DNA of 53,817 nucleotides from Thermococcus sp. (GTDB taxonomy: Archaea > Methanobacteriota_B > Thermococci > Thermococcales > Thermococcaceae). The DNA lies in NCBI RefSeq assembly GCF_027011145.1, contig NZ_JALVAO010000062.1, forward strand, positions 1 to 53,817, written 5' to 3'. Under the pieces are notes generated by a model. It ran no database searches. It saw only the letters and a list, made by a program, of their open reading frames with translations, and was not told the DNA's origin. The translations under genes were made by a program, and so were the position numbers. This document shows positions 1 through 8,398 of this stretch, in pieces; positions within the stretch are counted from its first letter, which is position 1; each line of letters starts with the position of its first letter.

Positions 1-360
1 AAAGCCCTCGTTCACAAGGTAGTAGCGGTAGGTCTTTGACCTCGCCCAGAACCGGGGATGGAACTCCTCGGGGACTTCGGAAACACCGAGAACCCATACA
101 TCCCGTAGGTGATGGTTTAAAACCTCCGGTCTGGCCAAATCGGCCCGCTCACTTGGAATAAACGAGACAACGTTGAAGAAAGCCGAAACCCCCCTGTCGG
201 TTCGGGAGGCCCCCTTGAAGTCGTTCTCCTCGGGGCTTTCAACTATTTTGAGCTTCTTCAAAACGCGAATCAGCTCACCTTCAACCGTTCTCACGTCCGG
301 TTGCCTCTGAAACCCATAGAAGGCGGTTCCATCGTACGCTATCCTGAGGGCAAGCTTCAT
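1..360 (-). CDS. truA: tRNA pseudouridine synthase A, N-terminal part (truncated by window edge)
   Basis: Reading leftward from an ATG at 358-360, the frame stays open to the window edge (120 codons; the C-terminal part is missing). The start MKLALRIAYDGTAFYGFQRQ and the motif GASRTDRGVSA (about residues 55-65), carrying the catalytic Asp, are typical of TruA. TruA isomerises uridines 38-40 in the anticodon arm of tRNAs. The gene stands alone on this side and diverges from a short plus-strand ORF beginning at 511. The family assignment is clear from the catalytic motif; the rest of the protein cannot be judged here. Confidence 0.93.
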   Translation of the reverse strand, partial: MKLALRIAYDGTAFYGFQRQPDVRTVEGELIRVLKKLKIVESPEENDFKGASRTDRGVSAFFNVVSFIPSERADLARPEVLNHHLRDVWVLGVSEVPEEFHPRFWARSKTYRYYLVNEGF

Positions 361-510
361 GGTTGGCGCTTTGATGTGAAGTATAAAAAGCCTTCCCCGA
401 ATATTCGCCAACTTTTTTGGCCTTTGTAAAGTCAAAAATCGAACAGAGTACAAAACATTTTGCAAAAGGTTGATAAACACCGCCGGAAACATGAACACGG
501 AGGTGAGAGA

Positions 511-603
511 ATGGAGGGAGTGTTCGACGCGGAGGTGCTCATAAGCATCGTGAACTTTGAGCTTATGTGCATCGGTTTGGAGAAAAGGGCAAAGGAGGAT
601 TAA
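511..603 (+). CDS. possible small ORF, 30 codons, unknown
   Basis: An ATG at 511 follows a good Shine-Dalgarno stretch (GGAGGTGAGA, 499-508) and opens 30 codons (starting MEGVFDAEVL, ending KRAKED) to a TAA at 601-603. It overlaps the end of the convergent pheT by four bases. A weak AT-rich TATA candidate lies near 465-478. No family is recognised. It could be a small acidic protein, the remnant of a longer gene, or chance. The ribosome binding site is the main argument in favour. Confidence 0.35.
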   Translation: MEGVFDAEVLISIVNFELMCIGLEKRAKED

Positions 604-2306
604 AGGTACGGCTCGGTGTAGAGTGGCCTTAAAAACACCTCAAAGCCCGCAACGGGCATCTCGATTCCCCACTTTTCCAGGACAGCTGGGTGCACTTCAC
701 CGATGACGCCGATGGTTTCTCCGTTCACGATTATCCTCCCAGCCCTTCCTGGAATGAAGCTCGGGTGCTCGATTTCCTCCAGCTCGTAAGTGAAGCCAAG
801 GTGGCGCATCACGCTGTCAAGGATTTCCTTCGCATCGGTGAAGGTGACCCTCGCCTGGGCCAGAACAACGGCAAGCTTGCTTTCGCTTACGGTCTTGGTT
901 TCCCTGCTCTCATCTATGAGCGTCGCCTTTCCAACCTCAAAGAGCCTCTGCGGGTATTCCTCATGGGTGTTCTGACTCAGGAAGTCGAGGAGGCTCGGGA
1001 GGAGCCAGTTCCTGAGGGCAGACCACTTCGGGCTTATCGGGTTTTCAATCTCGACAAGCTCGGCTGGAGGATTGTTGAAGTAGTCCTTTCCGTATTCAAG
1101 GTTCATCTTTTCGTATTGCGCCTCCCTGTTGGTCAGGTTAAAGGTCATGACCTCCTGAAGGCCGAAGCCCACCATGAGTTCTCTCACAGCATCTTCAAAC
1201 TCGACGAACTTGTCGCCCTTTCCTTGGACTGCAAGCTTCGGCTCCTCAGGTTCAATCTCGTTGTAGCCGTATGCTATCAGGACATCCTCCAAAACGTCCC
1301 TCGCGTGCATTATGTCGTCGCGGAAGGCTGGATAGAGGAGCTCTGCCTTTCCGCCTTCAAGCTTGACCTCGTACATCATCCTCTCAAGGAGGTCCCTGAT
1401 TTCTTCGTCGCTCAGCTCAAGACCAGAAAGCTTTCTTATGTAGTCCAGCTCAACCTCGAAGGGCTTTGGAGTTAGGTTCGGTGTTTCAATTTCAAAGTCC
1501 GGATAAACGACCTTCACGCTCTTTATCTTTCCACCGCGCTCAGCTAAAGCAGTAACGACAACATTTAGAGCCAGCATGACCTTGTTCAAATCCCATCCCG
1601 TGACGTCAACGAAAACATTCCGGGTTTCGGTCGTTACCCTGCCAGTCACCTCGGAGTTGATAATGGGTGGCATGGATAGGACTTTACCTTCGCTGTCAAC
1701 GAGGAGCGGGTAATACGGCTTGTCTCTGATGAGGTGCCCGTACTCCTTTCCTTTCTCGTGCTTCTCAAGGATTTCCTCAAGGGTAAGCTCCTCGGTGAAG
1801 CCGAGGGGTATGAATTTTTCGGTCTTGTTCGCTGCTCTGTAATAAATCGGTGGCTTCACCTTGTCAAAGTCGAAGATGCCAATCGCTACCTCCCTTCTAC
1901 GCCTTCCAAAGGTCAGTGCCACCTTCTCCTGAAGGTTTATCATCTGCTTTAACGCCTCTTCATCGAGGTGAAGGCCTTCAACTATGGCATAGACACCGTA
2001 GGGCCTTATGTCCCTCAGCTTCTCGTCCACGTAAACCACAACGTCGCTTTTTTCAACTTCATACTTTGGCAGGCCCTTTTCCATTCCGAGCGCCCACTTT
2101 ATCTGCCTCGCTATTCCCTCTGCACTCCACAGGTCTGGCCTGTTGGTGTCCTTTGAGTCGGCCTTGAAGTATATTTCCCCGTTCTCCTCCCAGACGTCGT
2201 CGAGCTCGCATTTCGCGTAGAGGAAGAGGTCCTCCCACTCCTCGACCGTGAAGCTCCTCCCGATGAGCCTCTCAAGGTCGGACTTTGAGACGTCAAACTT
2301 CGGCAT
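600..2306 (-). CDS. pheT: phenylalanyl-tRNA synthetase beta subunit
   Basis: 568 residues, the usual length of the archaeal/eukaryotic-type beta subunit, which lacks the bacterial N-terminal tRNA-binding extension. With PheS it forms the (alpha-beta)2 enzyme that charges tRNA(Phe). It begins MPKFDVSKSDLERLIG and carries the B3/B4 editing region in the first half, the B5 domain around residues 280-350 (LTPKPFEVELDYIRKLSG) and the degenerate catalytic-like domain at the C-terminus (GRIIVNGETIGVIGEVHP). It starts six bases after the pheS stop with a GGTGATG ribosome binding site, so it is co-transcribed with and probably translated after pheS. Confidence 0.97.
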   Translation of the reverse strand: MPKFDVSKSDLERLIGRSFTVEEWEDLFLYAKCELDDVWEENGEIYFKADSKDTNRPDLWSAEGIARQIKWALGMEKGLPKYEVEKSDVVVYVDEKLRDIRPYGVYAIVEGLHLDEEALKQMINLQEKVALTFGRRRREVAIGIFDFDKVKPPIYYRAANKTEKFIPLGFTEELTLEEILEKHEKGKEYGHLIRDKPYYPLLVDSEGKVLSMPPIINSEVTGRVTTETRNVFVDVTGWDLNKVMLALNVVVTALAERGGKIKSVKVVYPDFEIETPNLTPKPFEVELDYIRKLSGLELSDEEIRDLLERMMYEVKLEGGKAELLYPAFRDDIMHARDVLEDVLIAYGYNEIEPEEPKLAVQGKGDKFVEFEDAVRELMVGFGLQEVMTFNLTNREAQYEKMNLEYGKDYFNNPPAELVEIENPISPKWSALRNWLLPSLLDFLSQNTHEEYPQRLFEVGKATLIDESRETKTVSESKLAVVLAQARVTFTDAKEILDSVMRHLGFTYELEEIEHPSFIPGRAGRIIVNGETIGVIGEVHPAVLEKWGIEMPVAGFEVFLRPLYTEPYL

Positions 2307-2312
2307 CTTTCA

Positions 2313-3815
2313 TCACCACACCAGCTTCGCTTCCCTGAGCCACCTTAAGTCGTAGCTGAACAGGTAGCGGATGTCGTCTATTCCGAGCTTGAACATGGCC
2401 AATCTGTCAATGCCTATACCCCACGCTATTACCGGAGCGTCTATGCCCAAAGCCTTGGTCATCTCCTCGCGGAATATTCCCGCTCCACCGAACTCAACCC
2501 AGCCGAGCTCGGGATGGTAGGCGCTCATCTGGACGCTCGGCTCCGTGAATGGGTAGTAATCCGGCAGGAACTTGACCTTTTTCGCTCCGGCTATCTCAAC
2601 GGCGAAGCGCTTGAGGATTCCAAGGAGGTGCCTGAAGTTTAAATCCTCACCAACGACGAAGCCGTCTATCTGGTTGAACTCAATGAGATGGGTTCTATCA
2701 AGGACGTCCGGTCTGAAAACGCGCTGTATCGTGAAGTATTTCCCGGGTATTTCGACGCCTTTGGCAAGCTGTCTGGCATCGAGAGCGGTTCCGTGTGCCC
2801 TAGGCATCAGCAACATCGCCCTCTCTGGACTCCAGGTATAACCCCAGCCACGGGAACCGGCCAAACCGCGTTCGTGTGCCTCTTTAACCCTCTCAACGAG
2901 CTCATTCTCGGGCAGGTAACCGCTCTTGGGGTACTTAAGCTGGTATGTGTCCGTCCATTCTCTGGCGGGGTGGTTCTGCGGTTGGAAGAGGGCATCGAAG
3001 TTCCAGAACTGGGTCTCTATGAGGCTTTCAACGGTCATCTCTATGAAGCCCATCTCTATGAGCCTTCTCCTTATTTTATCAAGGAAGGCCCTGTATGGCT
3101 GTTTCTTGCCGGGATAAATCCTCCTGACGGGAGCTTTTATATCAAAGCGCCTGAACTCGACTTCGCGCCATTTGCCGGACTTTATGAGCTCGGGTGTTAA
3201 AATGGAAACCTCCCTCTTCAGCTCGATGCCCTTTTTCACGAGCTCATCTCCGGCTGGGGTTATCTCAACCCTCCTCTCGGTTACCGTCTCTTCCTCGGCT
3301 ACCTTCCTTCTCTTGAGCTCTTTAACGGGGACCAGCTTCTCGATTTCTTTGAGTGGGACAACTTTCTTCTCGGCGAGAAGTTTTAGGGCCCTGTCAATGG
3401 GCCTCTCTTCGGCGTTGAGGCCCTTTTCAGTGATTTCAAGGACCAGCTTTCCGTCCTCCTTTCTCACGTTTGCCCAGCCCTCCTTCCTGAGAAGGCCGAC
3501 TATCGGCTTCAGCTCGTCTTCGCTGAGAACATCTCTCAGGTCATCGAGTGTGACCTTTCTTTTCTCTCTCAGAACCTTTAGAGCCCTCCATTCCGGAAGG
3601 CCTATGTCAGCGTACTTCTCCCCGGTCTCGGTGAGTTTTACAACCTTTTCGCTCCTCTCATGGAGCTTGGCTAAACCTTTTGCCTGAAGACCTAGGACGG
3701 CCCTCATCACGGCTACCTGTTCGAGGCCGGTTTTTTCCACTAACTCCTCGAATTTAGCCCTTTTAAGCTCACCAAGCTTGATAAGCGTGAGCTTCTCCTG
3801 GTAGCTCAGCTCCAT
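2313..3815 (-). CDS. pheS: phenylalanyl-tRNA synthetase alpha subunit
   Basis: 500 residues. The N-terminal ~220 residues are winged-helix-like tRNA-contact domains ([20 protein letters not shown]...); the class II catalytic core follows, with motif 2 ([25 protein letters not shown]) and motif 3 ([20 protein letters not shown]) near the C-terminus. It activates phenylalanine and transfers it to tRNA(Phe). The ATG at 3813-3815 has a strong ribosome binding site (GGGGAGGTG, about 3820-3828). It lies 77 bases downstream of the RelE-like toxin gene on the same strand and immediately precedes pheT. Confidence 0.97.
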   Translation of the reverse strand: MELSYQEKLTLIKLGELKRAKFEELVEKTGLEQVAVMRAVLGLQAKGLAKLHERSEKVVKLTETGEKYADIGLPEWRALKVLREKRKVTLDDLRDVLSEDELKPIVGLLRKEGWANVRKEDGKLVLEITEKGLNAEERPIDRALKLLAEKKVVPLKEIEKLVPVKELKRRKVAEEETVTERRVEITPAGDELVKKGIELKREVSILTPELIKSGKWREVEFRRFDIKAPVRRIYPGKKQPYRAFLDKIRRRLIEMGFIEMTVESLIETQFWNFDALFQPQNHPAREWTDTYQLKYPKSGYLPENELVERVKEAHERGLAGSRGWGYTWSPERAMLLMPRAHGTALDARQLAKGVEIPGKYFTIQRVFRPDVLDRTHLIEFNQIDGFVVGEDLNFRHLLGILKRFAVEIAGAKKVKFLPDYYPFTEPSVQMSAYHPELGWVEFGGAGIFREEMTKALGIDAPVIAWGIGIDRLAMFKLGIDDIRYLFSYDLRWLREAKLVW

Positions 3816-3892
3816 GGTGCCACCTCCCCGTTTGGGTGTGCGGGAGAACTTAAGAGAATTGCGGTGACGGAAACTATCTCTACCGGGCCAGT

Positions 3893-4183
3893 TTATCTAT
3901 CGTACGCAGTTTCTCGTGGTTTCAAATCGGTTATGATGATAATCTTTTCGTCCCAGTACACGGTGTAGAAGAGCCTGTAGTTCCCAATTCTAAGGCGATA
4001 GGTGTTGGTTTGTTTTGTTTTCTCACCTTTTACGGGTTTTAAATCATAGGAAGGCTTTGGGTAAGGGTTCGTTTTTAGAGTCTCAATGAATTCGGCCAGT
4101 TTTTGTCTGTGGGCTGGCTTGAGGTATTTCTTGGCCTTTTTAATGACATCCTTATCCACAATGACCGTGTACACCCTACTCAC
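3893..4183 (-). CDS. RelE/ParE-family toxin
   Basis: 96 residues with a GTG start (GTG at 4181-4183) that follows directly on the TAG stop of the upstream antitoxin-like gene. The C-terminal half, with [16 protein letters not shown] and [15 protein letters not shown], matches the basic beta-sheet core of RelE/ParE proteins, and the N-terminus is helical and lysine-rich ([18 protein letters not shown]). Archaeal RelE proteins are ribosome-dependent mRNA endonucleases; this role is inferred from the family and not shown by the sequence. The direct abutment with the antitoxin gene implies co-translation. Confidence 0.85.
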   Translation of the reverse strand: MSRVYTVIVDKDVIKKAKKYLKPAHRQKLAEFIETLKTNPYPKPSYDLKPVKGEKTKQTNTYRLRIGNYRLFYTVYWDEKIIIITDLKPRETAYDR

Positions 4184-4405
4184 CTAACTCAAAAGTTCCT
4201 TGATGGCATCGTCTGCGCTCAGTCCTTCCGAGGGATTATTTTTAAGGCGTTCAGCTCTCTTTTTCAGTTCCTGATACTCCTGTTCTGGGATGATTTCAGC
4301 TTCATCTTTTTCGGCCTGAAGTTTAAGGAGCTCCAGTTTTAGCGCTTCGAGCTCTTTCTCTATCTTCTCAATGCGACTGACGAGTATGTGAACGCTCTCT
4401 GCCAT
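4184..4405 (-). CDS. RelB-like antitoxin, coiled-coil
   Basis: The start is placed at ATG 4403-4405 (MAESVHILVSRIEKIEKELE), preceded by GGTGGG; an in-frame upstream extension to 4474 is less likely because it lacks a ribosome binding site. The 73-residue product is nearly all helix, with a coiled coil (IEKIEKELEALKLELLKLQ) and an acidic tail ending AIKELLS. This is the architecture of antitoxins paired with archaeal RelE. It abuts the toxin gene (stop TAG, then GTG), giving the normal antitoxin-first order. The name rests mainly on position and architecture. Confidence 0.75.
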   Translation of the reverse strand: MAESVHILVSRIEKIEKELEALKLELLKLQAEKDEAEIIPEQEYQELKKRAERLKNNPSEGLSADDAIKELLS

Positions 4406-4455
4406 ATTCCCACCGCTTGATTTATTCGCTCTTCCTACTAAAAAGGTTGCGAGGA

Positions 4456-4470
4456 AAAAATAGGGAAACT
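4456..4470 (-). terminator. T-tract downstream of tdh
   Basis: On the minus strand, CTATTTTTTCC follows the tdh stop within about 15 bases, a typical archaeal oligo-T terminator. It separates tdh from the RelBE-like pair. A second T5 run lies a little further on, near 4440. Confidence 0.5.
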
Positions 4471-5523
4471 TCATCCCTCATGCGGGAAGAAGACGACCTT
4501 TCCGGTCTTGCCAGCGCGCATAAGCTCAAAGGCTTCCTCGAACTTATCGAAGCCCTTGTACTTGTGGGTGATTATCGGGTCGAGATTGAGCTTTCCGCTC
4601 TGGATGAGGCTTGAAACGGTGTACCAGGTCTCCCAGAGGTGCCTTCCCGTTATGCCGTGGATTTCAAGTGCCTTGAAGATTATGAGGTTGTTGAAGTCCA
4701 GCGTAACGTCCCGCGGGAAGAGGCCGAGAAGAGAAACCCTTCCACCCGGAGTTACGGCCTTAAGACCCTGCTCAAGAGCCTTCGGTGCTCCGCTGAACTC
4801 AAGGAAGACCTCAACTCCAGCGCCGTCTGTTATGCTCATGACAACCTCAACCGGGTCCTCCTCAAAGGGGTTGACGACGTAATCTGCTCCAACTTTCTTG
4901 GCCAGCTTCCTCCTGTATTCGCTCGGCTCGCTCACGATGACTGGATAGGCGCCACTTGCCTTCGCCACGGCTATTCCGAGAAGTCCCAGAGGACCGGCTC
5001 CGGTTATGAGGGTGCTCCTCCCCGCTATCGGACCAGCTAAAACGGTATCAACGGCGTTTCCAAGGGGTTCTTGTAGAGTGGCATATTCCGGTTTCATGCC
5101 CTTTGGATTTTTCCAAGCGTTTCTAGCTGGAACTATTGCATAAGTTGCAAAGACACCATCGGTATCGACGCCAAAAATCTTCGTGTTTTGACAGACGTGG
5201 TAGCGGTTGTGCCTACAGGCATAGCACTTGCCACAAACGATGTGGGTTTCAGCACTTATATAATCACCTACTTCCAGCGTATCAACTCCGGGGCCGACCT
5301 CAACAACTTCTCCAGCCACTTCATGACCCATAATCTGGGGCGGCTTTATTCTGCTCTGCGCCCACTCGTTCCACTCGTAGATGTGTAAATCGGTTCCACA
5401 GATGCTCGTTGCGAGAACCTTTATGAGAACCTCCCCCGGGCCGGGCTTTGGAACGTCAACTTCAACAAGCTCAGCACCATAAGAGGGTTTTGTCTTCATG
5501 ATAGCAGGCATCTTTTCGCCCAT
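4471..5523 (-). CDS. tdh: L-threonine 3-dehydrogenase
   Basis: 350 residues from ATG 5521-5523 ([13 protein letters not shown]), which has AAGGAGAT eight bases upstream; in-frame starts further out lack this spacing. It oxidises L-threonine to 2-amino-3-ketobutyrate with NAD. It is a zinc-dependent medium-chain dehydrogenase: catalytic-zinc residues Cys42, His67 and Glu68, structural-zinc cysteines 97, 100, 103 and 111, and a Rossmann motif GAGPLGLLG. Length and sequence fit the characterised Thermococcales Tdh closely. It has its own promoter and probable terminator. Confidence 0.95.
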   Translation of the reverse strand: MGEKMPAIMKTKPSYGAELVEVDVPKPGPGEVLIKVLATSICGTDLHIYEWNEWAQSRIKPPQIMGHEVAGEVVEVGPGVDTLEVGDYISAETHIVCGKCYACRHNRYHVCQNTKIFGVDTDGVFATYAIVPARNAWKNPKGMKPEYATLQEPLGNAVDTVLAGPIAGRSTLITGAGPLGLLGIAVAKASGAYPVIVSEPSEYRRKLAKKVGADYVVNPFEEDPVEVVMSITDGAGVEVFLEFSGAPKALEQGLKAVTPGGRVSLLGLFPRDVTLDFNNLIIFKALEIHGITGRHLWETWYTVSSLIQSGKLNLDPIITHKYKGFDKFEEAFELMRAGKTGKVVFFPHEG

Positions 5524-5566
5524 GGCAATCATCTCCTTAACCTTACAATGGAAATCTAAACGGGAG

Positions 5567-5583
5567 CGATATAAACCTTTTGT
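5567..5583 (-). promoter_or_regulatory. tdh: tdh promoter (BRE + TATA)
   Basis: On the minus strand the sequence reads AAAGGTTTATATCG: a BRE-like purine run followed by a TATA box about 45-50 bases upstream of the tdh ATG, leaving a short 5' leader with its ribosome binding site at 5531-5538. Confidence 0.7.
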
Positions 5584-5668
5584 GCTCACTGGAAATTTAA
5601 AGGACGTTGTTGAACATGATTGTGTAGCTACATATGCACAAACAAGTGCACATAGAAAATACTAATCG

Positions 5669-5682
5669 GAAACCTTATATCT
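5669..5682 (+). promoter_or_regulatory. promoter of the ParA/MinD-HMGR operon
   Basis: GAAACCTTATATCT on the plus strand is a TATA box about 35-45 bases before the ATG at 5716; transcription should start near 5702, just before the ribosome binding site AGAGGGGT (about 5704-5711). Confidence 0.65.
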
Positions 5683-5715
5683 ACTATTCTGACAAAAAAG
5701 CTTAGAGGGGTAGCA

Positions 5716-6459
5716 ATGGCAGTGATAGTCGTAACGGGACGAGGGGGAGCTGGCAAAACTACCACAACAGCTAACCTCAGCTCTTATCTTGCCATGAAAG
5801 AGTATCGAGTTCTGGCCGTTGACGGTGACCTCTATCTTCCTAACCTCGGTTTTCATTTCGCCCTTGACACGGTCAAATATACCGTCCACACCCTCCTGAA
5901 GAATCCCGATATTGACCCGGAATGGGCAATATACCGGCACAAAGAAACCGGCGTTTACGTGATGCCGGGAAGCACACAGCTTCAGGACGTTCTCGGAATT
6001 TCTCCCAGAAGGCTCGTTGATATTCTTGAGCGGGTGAAATACAAGTTTGGAGTCGTTTTTGTTGACTCTCCAACAGGAGTTCCCTTCGACACGCTCCCAA
6101 CTTTTCAGGTCGCTAATTACCAGCTCATAGTCGTCGAAATAGAGCGCTCTCCAATTTACTCCTTCGAGACGATGGTGAAAAACGAAATTGAAAAGCTCAA
6201 GGCCCTTGGCGAGAAGTACAACCTCAACATCGGCGTCGTTCTGAACAAGGTTCGCGAGAGCGCCGACGTGGTTGACAAGATAATTGAGGCCATAGAAGAG
6301 GATCTGGACGTCCCGGTTCTTGGATGGGTTCCCTTCGACTACAACGTTCCTGAGTCAATCAACGTCGGAATTCCAATAATCAAATATCTCCCTAACAGCG
6401 ATGCCGCGATTGCCTTTAAAGAGATAGGTGAAGTTCTTGAGGAATGGATTTTTGGCTGA
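5716..6459 (+). CDS. ParA/MinD-family P-loop ATPase
   Basis: 247 residues. The N-terminus holds a deviant Walker A, GRGGAGKTT (residues 8-16), followed by VDGDLYLPNLG (switch I region), VDSPTGV (Walker B) and a late NKVRES nucleotide-base motif. ParA/MinD ATPases dimerise on ATP and position DNA or proteins on surfaces; the archaeal versions are mostly uncharacterised. The signature lysine of MinD (KGGxGKT) is arginine here, at position 9. There is no obvious C-terminal membrane-targeting helix apart from the short tail EVLEEWIFG. It is followed 16 bases later by HMG-CoA reductase and shares its promoter. Confidence 0.85.
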   Translation: MAVIVVTGRGGAGKTTTTANLSSYLAMKEYRVLAVDGDLYLPNLGFHFALDTVKYTVHTLLKNPDIDPEWAIYRHKETGVYVMPGSTQLQDVLGISPRRLVDILERVKYKFGVVFVDSPTGVPFDTLPTFQVANYQLIVVEIERSPIYSFETMVKNEIEKLKALGEKYNLNIGVVLNKVRESADVVDKIIEAIEEDLDVPVLGWVPFDYNVPESINVGIPIIKYLPNSDAAIAFKEIGEVLEEWIFG

Positions 6460-6475
6460 TTCTGGGGGTGTTAAA

Positions 6476-7696
6476 ATGAAGTTTGAGGAGCTCGTTGAGA
6501 AGGTCGTTAATGGAGAGATAAAGCTCCATCAGGTCGAGAAGTACACCGACAAGAGAACCGCAACGGAGGTAAGGAGGAAGGCCCTCGAGAGGAAGCTCGG
6601 AGTAAAGCTTGAGCACATCGGTCACTACTCGATAGACCCCGAGCAGGTTATCGGCAGGAACATTGAAAACATGATTGGCGTCGTCCAGATACCTATGGGT
6701 GTTGCTGGACCGCTCAAAATCAACGGAGAGTACGCAAAAGGCGAGTTCTACATCCCACTCGCGACGACTGAAGGGGCACTCGTTGCCAGCGTCAACCGCG
6801 GTTGCTCCGCTTTAACGGAAGCTGGAGGTGTAAAAACAACGCTCATAGACGACAAGATGACGCGCGCTCCGCTCCTCAAGTGTCCCGACGCGAGGAGAGC
6901 GAGGGAAGTCGCGGAATGGGTCAAGAACAACATCGACTACCTCCAGGAGAATGCGGTAAGCAAGGTTACCAGACACGGGAAGCTCCGGAGTGTTAAGCCC
7001 TTCATAGTCGGCAACAACCTTTATCTGCGCTTCGAGTTCGAAACCGGCGACGCGATGGGCATGAACATGGTAACGATAGCGAGCGAGGAGATAATGAAGG
7101 TCATCGAAGAGAAGTTCCCCGATGTGAGGTATCTGGCCCTCTCTGGCAACCTCTGCGTTGACAAGAAGCCGAACGCGACCAACTTCATCCTTGGAAGGGG
7201 CAAGACGGTCATAGCGGAGGCGATAATACCTAGGGAGATAGTCGAGAGAAAGCTGAAGACAACGCCGGAACTAATAGCCGAGGTCAACTACCGCAAAAAC
7301 CTCGTCGGTTCGGCTCAGGCGGGTTCCTACGGCTTCAACGCGCACTTCGGCAACATCGTCGGTGCAATCTTCCTCGCCACTGGACAGGACGAGGCCCAGA
7401 TAACTGAAGGTTCGCATGGCATAACTTTAGCCGAGGTCACCCCCGAGGGAGACCTCTACATAAGCATAACCATGCCGAGCCTCGAAATCGGAACCGTCGG
7501 CGGGGGAACGAGGGTTCCAACACAGAGGGAAGCGCTCTCGATTATGGGCGTGGCCGGTGGTGGAGAGCCGGCGGGAACAAACGCCAAGAAGTTCGCCGAG
7601 ATTGTGGCGGGTGCTGTTCTGGCGGGAGAACTTTCGCTCCTCGCGGCGATAGCGGCGAAACACCTCGCGAAGGCCCACAAGGAGCTCGGACGCTAA
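6476..7696 (+). CDS. hmgA: 3-hydroxy-3-methylglutaryl-CoA reductase
   Basis: 406 residues from ATG 6476 ([19 protein letters not shown]), with ribosome binding site GGGGGTG at 6464-6470. It reduces HMG-CoA to mevalonate, the committed step towards archaeal isoprenoid membrane lipids. All class I catalytic residues are visible: Glu99 in TTEGAL, Lys230 in CVDKKPN, Asp305 in GQDEAQ and His401 in the C-terminal tail LAKAHKELGR; the DAMGMN and GTVGGGT motifs are intact. No N-terminal membrane domain is present, as expected in archaea. It lies behind the ParA/MinD-like ATPase and overlaps the convergent membrane-protein gene by four bases. Confidence 0.97.
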   Translation: MKFEELVEKVVNGEIKLHQVEKYTDKRTATEVRRKALERKLGVKLEHIGHYSIDPEQVIGRNIENMIGVVQIPMGVAGPLKINGEYAKGEFYIPLATTEGALVASVNRGCSALTEAGGVKTTLIDDKMTRAPLLKCPDARRAREVAEWVKNNIDYLQENAVSKVTRHGKLRSVKPFIVGNNLYLRFEFETGDAMGMNMVTIASEEIMKVIEEKFPDVRYLALSGNLCVDKKPNATNFILGRGKTVIAEAIIPREIVERKLKTTPELIAEVNYRKNLVGSAQAGSYGFNAHFGNIVGAIFLATGQDEAQITEGSHGITLAEVTPEGDLYISITMPSLEIGTVGGGTRVPTQREALSIMGVAGGGEPAGTNAKKFAEIVAGAVLAGELSLLAAIAAKHLAKAHKELGR

Positions 7697-8274
7697 AGGG
7701 AAACCCTTACCACCTTACCCTTCTTTTCCGAGACCTCGTACATCTTTCTGACCATTTTTTCGCTCAGTTCGGTCATCATGTGCCTGCCTTTGGATTCTTC
7801 CCCCAAAAACTGCTCAACCGTCGTGAAAATGACACCAAGGAGAAGGGCTCCCCACAGGCCCGCATGGAAGTAGGCCGAAAGGGAACCTACGACCAGTGTG
7901 GCAACGCCGTCTATCAGCAGACGCCATTTTCGGGCTTTTCGCTTCCATCCTCTATCGCTCAGCCTTTCAAGGTCGTTCTCGGCAAGGGCCCTGAAAAACT
8001 CTCCAAGTCCCCTCTTAGGAACGACGAAAACTCTGGGCAGGGTTTCGTTAATTAGGATTAGGTCTCCCTTGACGGGGAGGACGAAGACGTAACGATTGCT
8101 CCCCCTGACATCAACCACCAGCAAACCCTCGTTCTTTCCGGGAACTGGGACTATTGAAAAGCTCTCGGGTGAAGGGTTCTTGAACTCGAAAGCTGAGGGA
8201 AAAACCTCCCTAACCATCTCGGGGAAAACGTTCAGCTCGTAGTACAGGATAGGCACGGCGTTTATGAACCTCAT
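7693..8274 (-). CDS. uncharacterised two-helix membrane protein
   Basis: 193 residues. A soluble N-terminal part of about 120 residues (MRFINAVPILYYELNVFPEM...) is followed by a hydrophobic hairpin (GVATLVVGSLSAYFHAG and GALLLGVIFTTVEQF, about 123-158) and a basic cytosolic tail. No family is recognised. The next gene leftward in transcription order, 8383-8883, has the same plan: soluble N-terminus starting with a YY-E-L segment, two helices near the C-terminus and a basic tail, so the two may be diverged paralogues. A TATA-like TTTAAA near 8297-8303 can drive it independently. Confidence 0.75.
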   Translation of the reverse strand: MRFINAVPILYYELNVFPEMVREVFPSAFEFKNPSPESFSIVPVPGKNEGLLVVDVRGSNRYVFVLPVKGDLILINETLPRVFVVPKRGLGEFFRALAENDLERLSDRGWKRKARKWRLLIDGVATLVVGSLSAYFHAGLWGALLLGVIFTTVEQFLGEESKGRHMMTELSEKMVRKMYEVSEKKGKVVRVSL

Positions 8275-8327
8275 CGAAGAGAAAACAACTTCACGCTTTA
8301 AATGACTTTCGCATCAGGCTGGTAAAA

Positions 8328-8340
8328 CAGGTTTTTAAAG
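8328..8340 (+). promoter_or_regulatory. plus-strand TATA with no matching gene
   Basis: CAGGTTTTTAAAG on the plus strand resembles a BRE/TATA element and is followed about 25 bases later by a near-perfect ribosome binding site (GGGAGGGG, 8358-8365) and tandem ATG codons at 8366 and 8369. Only an 10-codon frame follows (see the entry at 8366). Confidence 0.35.
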
Positions 8341-8365
8341 AAGACACACGAACATCAGGGAGGGG

Positions 8366-8398
8366 ATGATGACCAATTTCCCTCACTCCGAGGTGTGA
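8366..8398 (+). other. mini-ORF behind a good ribosome binding site
   Basis: ATG ATG ... TGA encodes ten residues (MMTNFPHSEV) and overlaps the tail of the convergent 166-residue gene. Either this is the start of a lost plus-strand gene, a leader-type peptide, or coincidence. There is no protein-family evidence. Confidence 0.2.

Noticed and set aside
690-1475. 261-codon open frame on the plus strand
   Set aside because: It lies fully antisense to pheT, lacks a ribosome binding site and shows no family motif; a shadow of GC-biased coding on the other strand.
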